A DNA stretch of 64,000 bases from positions 20,073,501 to 20,137,500 of the forward strand of contig NC_083390.1 of the NCBI RefSeq assembly GCF_031755915.1, read 5' to 3'. This document shows positions 24,636-34,849 of this stretch, one piece after another. How positions within the stretch are numbered: the first letter of the stretch is position 1; every line of letters starts with the position of its first letter. The notes below the pieces were generated by a model. That model did no database searches and had not been told where the DNA came from. It worked only from the letters and a program-made list of their open reading frames with translations. This DNA is from Ziziphus jujuba. Taxonomy: Eukaryota; Streptophyta; Magnoliopsida; Rosales; Rhamnaceae. Made by a program: the position numbers and the translations under genes.

Positions 24636-24750
24636 TCCAATCCGATAGAAGCCGAAACCCATTTGACAAGAAATTCATGAAATTGTTTCTTTTACAAGAA
24701 AAACATTTTGTCTTTTTTTGAATGAATTCTTTGACAAGAAACTCATTTCA
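24636..24750 (+). promoter_or_regulatory. Conserved upstream block of propeller gene 3
   Basis: CCAATCCGATAGAAGC and CCCATTTGACAAGAAAT, then a second GACAAGAAACTCATTTCA part displaced by about 40 bases. This is the same motif pair as before genes 1 and 2 but with extra sequence between the halves. Confidence 0.5.
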
Positions 24751-24861
24751 ATAGCTTTTGGTCGTCTATGTTTTTTAAGGTAAAGTTTTGGGGTCGTCTA
24801 TTTAGTAGCTTTTTTTGGTTACTCTCACCACCAACAACACTCTCTCACCCCCAATACTACC

Positions 24862-25965
24862 ATGTCTCGAATCCAGTCTCAACCGTCCATAATCATCTCC
24901 TTCATCTTCTTCTTACTTGCCCCACTTCCATACCCGACCCGAGCTCGAAACCCTCATGTCATCGATTTCCGATCCCCAGATCTCTATCCGGAAGGCATCA
25001 CTTGGGACCCATCAGCCCAACACTTCATCGTCGGCTCCTTCCGCCACCGCACTCTCGTCTCAGTTTCCGATGCCGGCGTTGTCGAAACCTTAATTTCCGA
25101 CACCTCGCTCCCAGAGAACGTCAGCTTCGTCGGCCTCGCCGTCGATTCCGTCAACAACCGTGTCCTCGCCGCCGTCCATGCCGCCGACCCATTACCTCCC
25201 TTCAGCGCCCTCGCCGCCTACGATCTCCGTTCCCGCCGCCGCATCTTCCTCTCCGCCCTTCCCTCCGAAAACGACGACCTCAAGCAACAGCTCGCCAACG
25301 CCGTGGCCGTTGACTTCAAAGGCAATGCCTACGTCACCAACTCGATCGGAAATCTCATCTGGAAAGTCAACGCGCAAGGAGAGGCTTCCATCTTCTCCAA
25401 GTCGCCGATCTACACCTCCCACCCGGTGGACCAAAACGCACCGTTCAGTTTCTGCGGTCTAAACGGCATCGTTTACGTCAGCAAAGGGTATCTCCTTGTG
25501 GTGCAAAGCAATACGGGGAAGATGTACAAGGTCGACGCCGACGACGGCACGGCCAGGCAGGTTCTGCTGTCGGAAGATATGCCGATGGCCGATGGAATTG
25601 CAATGAGGAAAGACGGCGTCGTTGCGGTGGTTTCGCCGTATAAGCTGTGGCTGTTGAAGAGCCAGGACAGTTGGGGGGAAGGAGTGGTTTATGACAAAAT
25701 TGACCTTGACAACGAGAGGTTTCCGACCTCAGTGATTGTGGCGGATGAGGACAGGGTTTATGTGATATACGGGCATGTTTTGGAGGCTATAAAGGGAAAT
25801 TCCGGTAGGGAGGAGTTTAGGATAGCGGAAGTGAGGTCGGAAATTGAGAGTAGGGAAGAGAATGTGTGGATTTATGTATTGGTCGGTTTGGGTTTGGCCT
25901 ATTTCTTGTTTTGGAGATTTCAGATGCGCCAGCTTATTGGAAACTTGGACAAAAAGACCAATTGA
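24862..25965 (+). CDS. SMP-30/gluconolactonase-like beta-propeller membrane protein, copy 3
   Basis: An intronless 367-residue paralogue, the most diverged of the three. Signal-like N terminus (IIISFIFFLLAPLPYPTRA), then YPEGITWDPSAQHFIVGSF, ANAVAVDFKGNAYVTNS, CGLNGIVY and ADGIAMRKDG. The C-terminal membrane segment is VWIYVLVGLGLAYFLFW, with the tail RQLIGNLDKKTN. One notable change: the Asn-Asp pair of copies 1 and 2 (ANDVAVD/ANDVTVD) is Asn-Ala here. The Asn candidate ligand is kept and the neighbouring Asp is lost. Other putative ligands are present. It lies tail-to-tail with the next gene, about 375 bases between the two stop codons. Confidence 0.87.
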   Translation: MSRIQSQPSIIISFIFFLLAPLPYPTRARNPHVIDFRSPDLYPEGITWDPSAQHFIVGSFRHRTLVSVSDAGVVETLISDTSLPENVSFVGLAVDSVNNRVLAAVHAADPLPPFSALAAYDLRSRRRIFLSALPSENDDLKQQLANAVAVDFKGNAYVTNSIGNLIWKVNAQGEASIFSKSPIYTSHPVDQNAPFSFCGLNGIVYVSKGYLLVVQSNTGKMYKVDADDGTARQVLLSEDMPMADGIAMRKDGVVAVVSPYKLWLLKSQDSWGEGVVYDKIDLDNERFPTSVIVADEDRVYVIYGHVLEAIKGNSGREEFRIAEVRSEIESREENVWIYVLVGLGLAYFLFWRFQMRQLIGNLDKKTN

Positions 25966-26340
25966 TTTTTTTTTTTTTTTCCTTTTTTTCTTTTTAAATT
26001 TCCACTCTCTGTCTGTAAAACTTGCTCTTGTTTTTATTTCTAGTAAAGTTTAATGAAAGAAAGCTACAATCTTTTGTTTGATACAGCCTTGCTTGCAATG
26101 GTGGCCACATTTTTTTTTTTTTCAACTAGATGTAGCATAAAGTACAGGAAAAATGTTATGCAAGAATTTAAACTAGTAAACCCAAATTCAGCTATTTCCA
26201 TTATTGCAAATGTGGCAACAGCCTCTGTAGGAAGTAGTTTAGATTTACATAAATTACCTTGCAGAAGTACCAGGACTTTTGGTGGCTTGCAATTCATAAT
26301 GATTACTTTTTCTTGCTTTTGCTAAGGTACAGTGTTTCTG

Positions 26341-28419
26341 CTACGGTAGTGTTGCTTCACCCAAAGGTCGAACTAGGCTTCCCATAGAATTGAGAGATGG
26401 TGATGAAGATTGAAGCTTTGTGGCCTTACCAGATGATTCTGCTGCTGGAGATGAGTTTTTTCCACTCCCAGTTTTTGGTTTTGAAACCCCTGCTTCTTCC
26501 CTAAGTTTCTCGAGCTTCTCAAAAATCTTTCTCCTGGTTTCAGGCTTAACAACACGTCCATTGGCCGGTTGTGCTGTGAAAAATGCAATTCCACTAAGCG
26601 TTCCAGCCGTCAAAGATATCATCGTATCCCTCCGTGAAAAAACGGTTTCTATAGCTTGTAATTTATGTCCTTCATTTACTACCTGCAATGGCAACAAAAG
26701 GAAGAACCTAAATAAATTTGCAATTCAGAAAATACATCATAAAATGAGGGCTTTCTTTGTCATATTCAAATACAAATGCTATCTACTAACACTAGTTCAT
26801 ATTAACCAAAATGATGTTTGTGCTAACAAAGTATTAGGAATGTGATCTCACAGGAGAAATTCATTTTGGTATCTTACCTGTGGCCATATCAAATCTGTTC
26901 TGATAATACCTTTGAGGCTCATTGAGCTTTCAAAATGGAAAGCATTCTCTGCCTGCATCATCTAGAGGTTTCCAACATTGAACATTGATCTGAATAGCCT
27001 GTACGTAAAATGTTTGGTCGTCCTTATCTAGCCAGGCATCTTTTTTTTATATTCTGTTATTATTAGTGTTAAGTCTTCCAAAAATTTACTCGCACATCCA
27101 ATAGAATTTAATTCCGTAACTCTTATATTGGCAAAAGAGTTTTCTAACCAAATCAGAAACTCACATGTTTTCTCCTCTCTTTCCAAATTGAGGAGTAAAA
27201 ATCTAAACTAGAAGAATTAAAGTAGAAACAGAATAAGAGTTTATCCAATTTGCGATTAGCAGGCTATAAGTAAGAAACTGACTGTATCAAAGCAAATACA
27301 CTTTGTTATGACCAATAAATATTTGTACAGTACAAATTAGGGCAATAAAACTTGTAGCAACTTCTAAACATTCTGAGACTGACCATTCAAACCACAGGAA
27401 ATGAGTATTTGGCATAAAGTCAACAAATTATTTATTATAAAAAAAAAAAAAAAATCATGAATTTGGAACTGCATATTATATCGTTATCAATTCTGTAAGC
27501 TTTACTTAGAGCATATATCAGATCAAAATTTAAGCAACACAAGTAAAAGATAGCTTAAAAGATAGATCTGGTGAAAGAATAAAAAGTTCATGATGATAAG
27601 TAGAGGAAGCACAACATGAATTTGTCTCGTTTCCCTCCTTCTCAAAGCAAGTTTATAAGATCCAGATAGTAAAGAAATGTGTCAACAATGAAAATCCATG
27701 GATGGAAATCAGTTCTAGAGTTGTGTAAGTTGGACCTTGGTTGGCATATTAACTTTAGGTGTTATATTCAAACTCTAAAAAGAATCGAAGTTTTTCTTGC
27801 AAATGTTCATATTTTTAGCTTTTCCACTCATTGCTAGAGAAAATATATCCAGCTTAATCCTACAATATTGACAACTTCTAAATGGCCTTAGTTAACACAT
27901 ATCCAATTTCAAGCATAAACCAATACCAAATCACCCAAAATATTTGGATTATACCCTGAAGCAGCACCTAAGTCTACCATTTTTAGGTCCAATAAAGGAA
28001 ACCCATAAGATTCTTTCCCTTTATGAGTGTCACAAAACCCACCACTAATTACAAATTTTTTACCCGCATAAGCTCAAATTTCTGTTAACGACCTAAATCT
28101 TGTCACAACCCACCAAAAATAACTACATAAATAAATAAATAAAACTGAGCTCCAAATAGTCCAAACGGTGCAGAAGTAGACGAGTGGTAGGTATTATCTT
28201 AATAGGTTTCACTTCCCATTTTCTTTTCTGTCCATCACACTCTCACGGCATGAAAAACAAAAAAATAAAACCCAGATTGAAAAGCTATTTGTGGAAGATA
28301 GTTGAAGTTAGAACCTGAAGAGGACGAGCTCTCTTTATGGATATGATCCTGGGTAAGGTATTCTCACCGATGACCGGAGTCAAAGGGCTTCCGACCAGCT
28401 TCAGACAAACGAACGTCAT
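26341..28419 (-). CDS. Small protein with probable thylakoid-targeting leader; two or three exons
   Basis: Not recognised by family. The minimal model joins exon 28419-28315 (35 codons, start ATG at 28419) to exon 26682-26341 (114 codons with stop), both phase 0, giving 148 residues. A third 75-nt exon at 26952-26878 has a good acceptor and a strong CAG/GTAAG donor, is open in the same phase, and would insert 25 residues (173 in total). The N terminus is basic and hydroxylated like a transit peptide. It is followed by SRRDTMISLTAGTLSGIAFF (residues 51-70) and TAQPANG: twin arginine plus a hydrophobic stretch, as in Tat-type thylakoid-lumen leaders. A charged, probably helical segment follows (KPETRRKIFEKLEKLREEAG, 81-100), then a Ser/Lys-rich disordered tail. 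Plastid location is inference; function unknown. Confidence 0.7.
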
Positions 28420-30480
28420 TTTCCGGCGAGATAACCGTCGTCAGACTTGTGATATTGACGATGTTGAATAGAGTACTCTTACAATACGTTCACTTTCCAC
28501 CGACTGCGTAATCGAGCTTTTGAAGGTCGAAAGATGGGCCAGCCTCCTGAGCTAGTTAGGGTCTAGGCTGAGTCATTTAAGAGTTTTGGGCCTAGAATGA
28601 AAGCCGATGCGGGCTAACTGTAGTAATTGTGTTGCTTTGGGTTAATTTGATTGGGCTGACTGCTAAGTCTAATTATACTCTGTTAGTTGAGTTCCGCAAA
28701 TAAAACAAGGCTTGTATAATTAATTTGATTGGTTAATTTGAAGATCCATGCTCAATTTTCCCATGATTAATTAATAGGTTAATATTTAACATAAAAAAAA
28801 AAAATGGAAATTGAATAACCAGTCCATGTCCGAATGTGGCCAAATCATTTTTATTTTTTTATTTTTTTTGGGTAAACTAATTGTTTGAATTTCTAGCTGG
28901 CCTTCCCGAGAACAACAAATTCAAGTCCAAAGGATAAGTAGATGAGTGTGTAATCAAATCAACAAATATGGTTTTTGGTTTTACTCGTGAGTGTGTAATC
29001 AAATCAATAAATATGGTTTTTTGGTGTTTCTCGTTCTTTTGTTAGTGTTCGATATATACTTTTACAATATTTAGTTACATTTAAAATTGTGTCTTATCAA
29101 GTCAATATCTTTCTTTTTCGATTTAACTTTTGAGTTGATCCAAGAAGTTATCAAACTCCCTAATTCCTTAGAGTAAGTTGATACGGAAGTTATTAACATG
29201 TAATGAAAGTGACTCTACATAATAGGTATAAACTTCAAATAATAATGGAATAAGAAGATTTTAGCCAAAAAAAAAAAAAAACAAAAAAAAAAAGAGCCAA
29301 TGACCCGAAAAATAAATTGCAATATCATAAGAGAATAAACCAACTATATAATTATAATTATAATATAATTTTAAGAAATCACAAGCCCCTTTAAACAGAA
29401 TCATATATATCAATGTGAATATTTCGATATTAGTTGTATCAGTATATATACATATATATATATATATAATACCATTAAATATGATGGATGCAGAATTATC
29501 TAAAGGAGGCAAAATGTTACTTGTAATTAATTGAATGGATGTGTTCTACTTGGAATGAAATATATAATTAATCATTAAATTAGTTTTAATAAAAAAAATG
29601 ATTGATTGAGTTTATTTTATTTAAGCACATATGATATGAAACCTCGAATTATTGGTCTATCCGAGGTAATGCATTAAATTTTTTTGTTCTTGATAGAAAT
29701 TAGTGAATCAACTATTGTTAAAAAATGGATATTATTAAAGTCACATTTGATATATATAGAATGGTTATTCTTGATAAAATAGGAATATCTATTCATAGAA
29801 ATTAAAAAAGAAAAAAAAATATTCATATTGATATGTTTGGTTATTATCTTGAATTGGGTTCAATGTTTAGTTTTTATGATTTTTTTTTCTTTCAAAAAAA
29901 TCAAATTTTGTAAAAATTAATTAAAAGTTAAATTTTATTGTCATTTATTTATTTTTAGCTTAGGATAATCATTTGAATATAGTTTAAATATAATAAGAAT
30001 ATTTATTTTTCAAATGAAGAAATAATAATTTTGAACTTTTTGAAATGAATAATTACTCCTTAAGATGAGAGAAAGAATAAGTAATTTTATGGAATATTTA
30101 TTTTTGAAATTTAAAATCTACCAAATATAATAATAGTTAATCTTATATATTAGCTGTTATATTTCTACATCTATTCCACATATTAAGCATTCCATAGAAA
30201 AAAGAAAAAAGAAAAAAAGAGAAATCAGCTTATGGTTGGATTGACAAATTTACATATGCATGCACTGTGCCACTTATAGCTTCCAAGAGTAAGGGTTGGA
30301 TAGATGTATTTTCAATGGACTATTTATTACAGTTAATTGAACTATAAGTTTGTACATGATTCTCAATTTACAAACAGCTATTGCTTGAACCAAGTCCATA
30401 GGAACAAACCAGGGATAAAAATCATTTTTTTCTCTGATAATAATCTGATTTCAAATTCATCTATATTGAAAGGAAGGAAA
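28420..30480. other. Upstream region of the plastid-type gene and AT-rich spacer
   Basis: The first few hundred bases must hold the promoter and 5' UTR of the minus-strand gene ending at 26341. A 45-bp tandem duplication lies at 28944-29031 (GTGTGTAATCAAATCAA units). Poly-A runs near 29266-29293 and (TA)n near 29440-29468 are present. No gene is supported. Confidence 0.5.
28944..29031. repeat. 45-bp tandem duplication
   Basis: GAGTGTGTAATCAAATCAA followed by AAATATGGTTTT occurs at 28944 and again at 28989 with few differences. Confidence 0.8.
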
Positions 30481-30488
30481 GACGCCTC

Positions 30489-30591
30489 ATTCAAACCCGA
30501 TCATATTAGAATCTGAAAATGTATTCTTAGAGACGATTTCATTCAAATCAGATCATACTAGAATTTGAAAATATATTCTTAGAGATTTTAC
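30489..30591. repeat. 52-bp tandem duplication
   Basis: Two adjacent units beginning CATTCAAA, with GATCATA, TAGAAT, TGAAAAT and TATTCTTAGAGA in the same order (30489-30540 and 30541-30591), about 85-90 percent alike by eye. Noncoding. Confidence 0.8.
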
Positions 30592-30848
30592 TATTGAACC
30601 AAGTCTAATTATTATATGAATACAAAATAATAATAATAAATAACACTATTGGTTGAAATATTAATAAATAAACCAAGTAATCAAATTTTGTTAATTAAAT
30701 ATTATTGTCCAGAGAAAAAATAGTTTTACTATTATGCTGTACTTTGAACAAATCTCAGTCTTGCATTTACTTTGATGTTATTGTTTAAAAGTTATGTTTA
30801 AATTGAATTATTATTTGTATTAAAAATTTAAACTGATAGGAGAAGGAT

Positions 30849-30946
30849 TATCATTTTTTCTCCAATAGCACTCTCTCTTTTCTATAATCAAATAAGCTAT
30901 CATTTTTTCTCTAATAGCACCCTTTCTTTTCTATATTCAATTAAAC
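30849..30946. repeat. 49-bp tandem duplication
   Basis: TATCATTTTTTCTCCAATAG at 30849 and TATCATTTTTTCTCTAATAG at 30898 start two adjacent near-identical units. Confidence 0.8.
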
Positions 30947-31042
30947 ATTTCGGAAGAAATTAAAGCAGGCTTAGAAATACATTCATTTACTTAAAGCCGA
31001 TTTTTAGAGCTAGAAGTGACAAAATAATATTTTTCATACATA

Positions 31043-31052
31043 TATATAAAAG
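31043..31052 (+). promoter_or_regulatory. Possible TATA box before the first MIR858-like copy
   Basis: TATATAAAAG on the + strand, about 220 bases before the degraded miR858-like sequence at 31270. It lies in a (TA)-rich context, so this is a weak prediction. Confidence 0.3.
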
Positions 31053-31204
31053 GATTGGAATTAGAGTTGTACCTGTGAGACGTAATAACTGTATGTGCAC
31101 CATACCTGTAATTCCTTGATGTTTGGCTTCGACCAGGAAAATTGAATATATAACATACATACCATTCTGTGACAAAATTAGGCTTTGAGTCTTGAAATCC
31201 GCAG

Positions 31205-31295
31205 AGGGTTGGAGGTGTTGGATTCCATGCAAATCCTTGTCAAATGAACAGTCCTTGCTCATACCTCAGTTTCGTTTTCTATTCGACCTGTTAAC
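31205..31295 (+). pseudogene. Degraded MIR858-like copy (plus strand, first)
   Basis: Aligns with the loop-plus-miRNA blocks of the two good MIR858 copies: GGATTCCATGC at about 31220-31230, CTTGTCAAATGAACAGTC at about 31236-31253, then a miR858-like 21-mer at 31270-31290. That 21-mer differs from the canonical sequence at positions 8 and 12 and at the last base. I could not find the distant complementary arm that the good copies have. The proximal block still pairs partly with the 3' half of the 21-mer. The central mutation would impair slicing of canonical MYB targets. It is therefore a decayed duplicate or a neofunctionalised relative. Confidence 0.6.
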
Positions 31296-31578
31296 TTTGC
31301 TCAGCATGCTTCTTTGAATGAGTAGTATTTTATACCTTGTTATATATACGTGCGTGTATATATATAGAAAAATATGTGTGTATAAATTTCTGAATTTAAG
31401 TAGTAGTGTTACTTAAAAAAACAAATATATATATGTATATATATATACATGTATAAGTAACTTTTTTATATATAAGAAAAGGTACTATCATGAAAAAAGT
31501 CTATAATTTATAGATTTAAGTAATATCAACAATAATTACAGATTGAAGTGCTATTCTGTACCTTTGGATGAAGATTAG

Positions 31579-31646
31579 TTAAGATCGAGTTTAGGTGACA
31601 CTAAGAAAGTCATTAAGATCGAGTTTAGCTGACACTAAGAAAGTCA
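31579..31646. repeat. 34-bp perfect-register tandem duplication
   Basis: Two adjacent units beginning TTAAGATCGAGTTTAG (31579 and 31613), differing at one base (GGTGACAC versus GCTGACAC). Confidence 0.88.
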
Positions 31647-33048
31647 AGCAATCTTTTCAAATCAAAACTAACACAGAGAGTTTTATTTACCCAACATTTA
31701 GATTACTATATGTCAGGGAAAATATATAGTACTTATTAAAAGATTCTTATTTCTGTTTTACACAAATAATTTCAATATAAGAGATTGTGTTTTTCGCTAT
31801 AATGAAAATGCCTGTAAATAAATATATATTTGTGTGTATATATAAATATTAAAACACTGAATAAGATAGAAACAATACCCCAAAAAAAAAAAAAAAAAAG
31901 CACATGCATACAATAATGATAATAATAATAATCTTTGTTTTGGTAATACTTCAAAAGCAAGCATAAATTGGGACCCGTTGTGAGATATTTCTTGTGGGAG
32001 CACAAGTAACGTCTCTTTCCATGTACAAAAACCGTACAAATACTAGTGACCGGTAGATAATTTGCTTTCATTATATATGTATAAGTTTTTTGTGTCAAAG
32101 TACGTAAACCAAAAAAGCCTGCTTAAAAGTTTTAGTATAGGTACCGATCAGTGATATATTTTTCGGCAAATATTGTTGAGCAAATATATATAATTTTTCT
32201 TTGGTAAATGAGTAAATACATTTTTCGCGGAATAAATGAGTAAATATATATGTATATATATATATATTTATTTATGACTTAAATAATATGGACACAAGAT
32301 CAAAAAACACATTTATTATGAACAAATCTTTTGCATTTTCTTTTCATGGGGTTTCTCTCTTAGTTTTCAAAATATGTCTATATGAACCAAATATCTAACA
32401 ATATATGAAAAAGTAACCAACTAAATAGGAACTATATATATATATATTGAAAATATTAAAAAATAATTGAAAATATTAAAAGATAAACTAAATTTGACAT
32501 ATGAACTTGATAAAAAACAAAAGCATAATTAATTCATATAATTCTGAAATCCGTATTATTTTATTATTTTCTATTCTTTTATACCATGTATCGCTAATTT
32601 TACCATGTTCATTAAGTATAAATTAACTGACACAAACATAATATAAATTTTTTTATAATTTAAGAGACAGACAGCATCTTTATTTTAGTTATTAAGGTGT
32701 CTTAGAAGAATATTAGGATAAAATATGATGATGAATATGTATGGATCCACATAAGAATGGTCCTATCACTTTTACTTGTTTTGGTAAAAAAGATTGGTCC
32801 TATTAATGCTTCTCTACATACGTTGGCCTTTTCATCATCTGGAAATTAAACCAGTTCATTTATTAATCTGCCAGAAAGTTGGACTACCTAGCTAGCAATA
32901 AATCCAAATCCTGCCTAGACAGCTTTTGGTCACAAAATCCCGACAAACTTGAGCTCTCTAATCATCAAAACTGATCTTTTTTTTCTTTTTTTTTGGTAAT
33001 TGATATGAAAATTGATCATTAAATAAGTAATTAATATTTCTTTATTCA

Positions 33049-33050
<2 letters not shown>

Positions 33051-33110
<60 letters not shown>
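33051..33110. repeat. (CA)30 microsatellite
   Basis: Sixty uninterrupted bases of CA repeat, followed by GACATATATG and (TA)n runs. Likely highly polymorphic. Confidence 0.95.
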
Positions 33111-33114
<4 letters not shown>

Positions 33115-34349
33115 TATATGTATACATGCATATATATATATATATATATCTATACATATATATATATATATATATTGAACTACTTAGTTCAATCTTTATT
33201 TTCTAATTAAAATTACAACAATTAATTATGAATCTATTGTATTCACCTCATAATCTTTTCAAAGTATACCAGTACTAGTCTTCAGTCACAACGCTCATGT
33301 GAAAAAGATCGATACGTTAAGTTCTACTCATGTCTTAATCTTATGTTGACAATTATGGGTCAAGAGTGTGGGATTGGTGCAGCTCTTTTATTTTTGAAAC
33401 TTCTATAATGTATATTTTATGCAAGTTAATAAGGCGCAGAAAGGGTAGCTGAATTACTCCACCTACAAAAGATTAATATCTTTTACCTAAAGCAGTTCAT
33501 CATACATGAATATCCGAACTTTGTAATGCATAGAATCCAGATACAAATACAGCTAACTAATTTCTCAGTAAAGAGACATTGGATCCCAAAGATTATATGC
33601 AGTGAGTGTATTTAGATTTTGCTAAAATCTAAATATCTGGATGTCAAAACCATTGCAGAACTGTCAAAAACTTTTTTAATTTGCCCCTTCTTCTAGTCCT
33701 GCCTCCTTAAATTCTTACAAAACTAATATGGATGTCCCAATATATCCCATGTAATAATCCTACAATTACATAACACCTATCATTTAAAGTTTCTTTAATA
33801 TGTGATTTAAGACCTAAAAGAAAAACAAACTTATCCAATAAGCATTTACACTAGGTAGAAAGTTGAAGTTGCAAGGTAGAAATTGAAACAGATTGATGTC
33901 GATCAGTGTTTATACAGGAATATTTTGTTTACAAAATTTTACCGCTTCCGGGCTTCCAAAGCAAAAGAAAACTGATTACTTAAAAAATACTATATTTAAT
34001 TTTATCCTCTAAAAGCTACAAATCTAATAGAAATTTTGGTATCTAATATTCAATCTTATCGTACCCATATGATCATATGTGAAGTGAAAAGTACTTCAAA
34101 CATAAAATATCATGATGGGTTTATAATCATGGGAATATATTAATCAAAAAGTTTCTTTATGTTTTTTATATTAATTGGTGCAAAAAAAGGTAACTAATTA
34201 TATAAACTTATAATATGTATGCATATCATATATCATGTGCTCATGCAAGTTTTTATGCCGGATTTATTAGTTTGATGCATGTTGATCATAAGGTAATTAG
34301 GGTTTATCATATGTATATGATCTATAGTCCTCATAGCATAGAACCAAAG

Positions 34350-34589
34350 TTCAGGTCGAACAGACAACGAAACAAAGATTAGTATGCAAAAAGGGACTGC
34401 TCACTTGACAAGCTTAGCATCGAATCCTCTCACCCGTTCGTCATGATCATATCATGATGATTGCCACATATAGAAGCTTAATTAATTCAACCCCATCTGG
34501 AAAAAAAATAAATAAATAACTCATAATCAGAAATTAATTGATTGTAAATATAAAGTTAAAGACCAAGTTGTAATAAATCGACCTAAACG
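34350..34589 (-). ncRNA. MIR858: miR858 precursor, copy with a CTG-ending mature sequence
   Basis: Read on the minus strand, 34372-34352 is a 21-mer containing CGTTGTCTGTTCGACCTG, matching known miR858 forms. The 5' arm lies about 190 bases upstream in the transcript (34589-34561). There GTTTAGGTCGA pairs over 11 positions with TCGACCTGAAC at the 3' end of the miRNA, and ACAAC pairs with GTTGT of its 5' half across a small internal loop. The loop holds a block identical over 19 bases with the other good copy (34395-34413). miR858 directs cleavage of R2R3-MYB mRNAs and so lowers flavonol and phenylpropanoid gene expression; this role is known from Arabidopsis and other plants. A TATA box and G-box lie upstream. 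Precursor ends are approximate and the fold was made by eye. Confidence 0.85.
34395..34434 (-). other. Conserved loop block of MIR858 (first good copy)
   Basis: On the minus strand GGGTGAGAGGATTC, then GCTTGTCAAGTGAGCAGTC. The last 19 bases are identical to 39045-39027 in the other good copy. GTCAAGT-GAGCAG can pair with CTGTTCGACCTGAAC of the adjacent miRNA with one bulge, one mismatch and one wobble, competing with the distant arm. The block is also recognisable in both degraded copies. Confidence 0.6.
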
Positions 34590-34717
34590 AAGAAGAAGAA
34601 GATAAAGAAAGAAGAATAAGTAAAAGAGAGGAGTACTTAGTGGGTATATAATGGTCGGACTACAGAAAGACCTCCATATATGGTTTTTCTTTGTACATGC
34701 TGTGTTTTTTAGCTTGG

Positions 34718-34725
34718 TTTTTATA
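34718..34725 (-). promoter_or_regulatory. TATA box of the first good MIR858 copy
   Basis: TATAAAAA on the minus strand, in a CTCTATAAAAACC context. It is about 135 bases upstream of the 5' arm and predicts a primary transcript beginning near 34693. Confidence 0.55.
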
Positions 34726-34830
34726 GAGATAAGATGGGAAAATAAATGATTTTTTTATTACAATTTTTTAATATTTTAAATTGATGAAGCGTGTAATTTT
34801 ATACCAAATCTGCATATGCCACAGCACAGA

Positions 34831-34848
34831 CACGTGAGGAACTTTGAC
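34831..34848 (-). promoter_or_regulatory. G-box and TTGAC block shared by MIR858 promoters
   Basis: On the + strand the block reads CACGTGAGGAACTTTGACTA. The G-box CACGTG (34831-34836) can bind bZIP or bHLH factors such as HY5, and TTGACT contains a W-box-like core. The same order and spacing recur at 39488-39505 before the other good copy (CACGTGAGGAAGTTTGACT), although surrounding sequence has diverged. Both sit roughly 60-110 bases upstream of the TATA box. Confidence 0.6.
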
Positions 34849-34849
34849 T

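Larger units (their letters stand above)
31296..34349. other. Spacer inside the MIR858 cluster
   Basis: AT-rich and without a gene. It holds a 34-bp tandem duplication at 31579-31646, several (TA)n runs (near 31419-31450, 32247-32267 and 32434-32447), a (CA)30 tract at 33051-33110, and (TA)n at about 33131-33174. Confidence 0.5.

Noticed and set aside
30987..31262. 91-codon minus-strand ORF
   Set aside because: It is antisense to the degraded MIR858-like copy, and the reading frame is not conserved in the other three copies, which differ by single-base indels.
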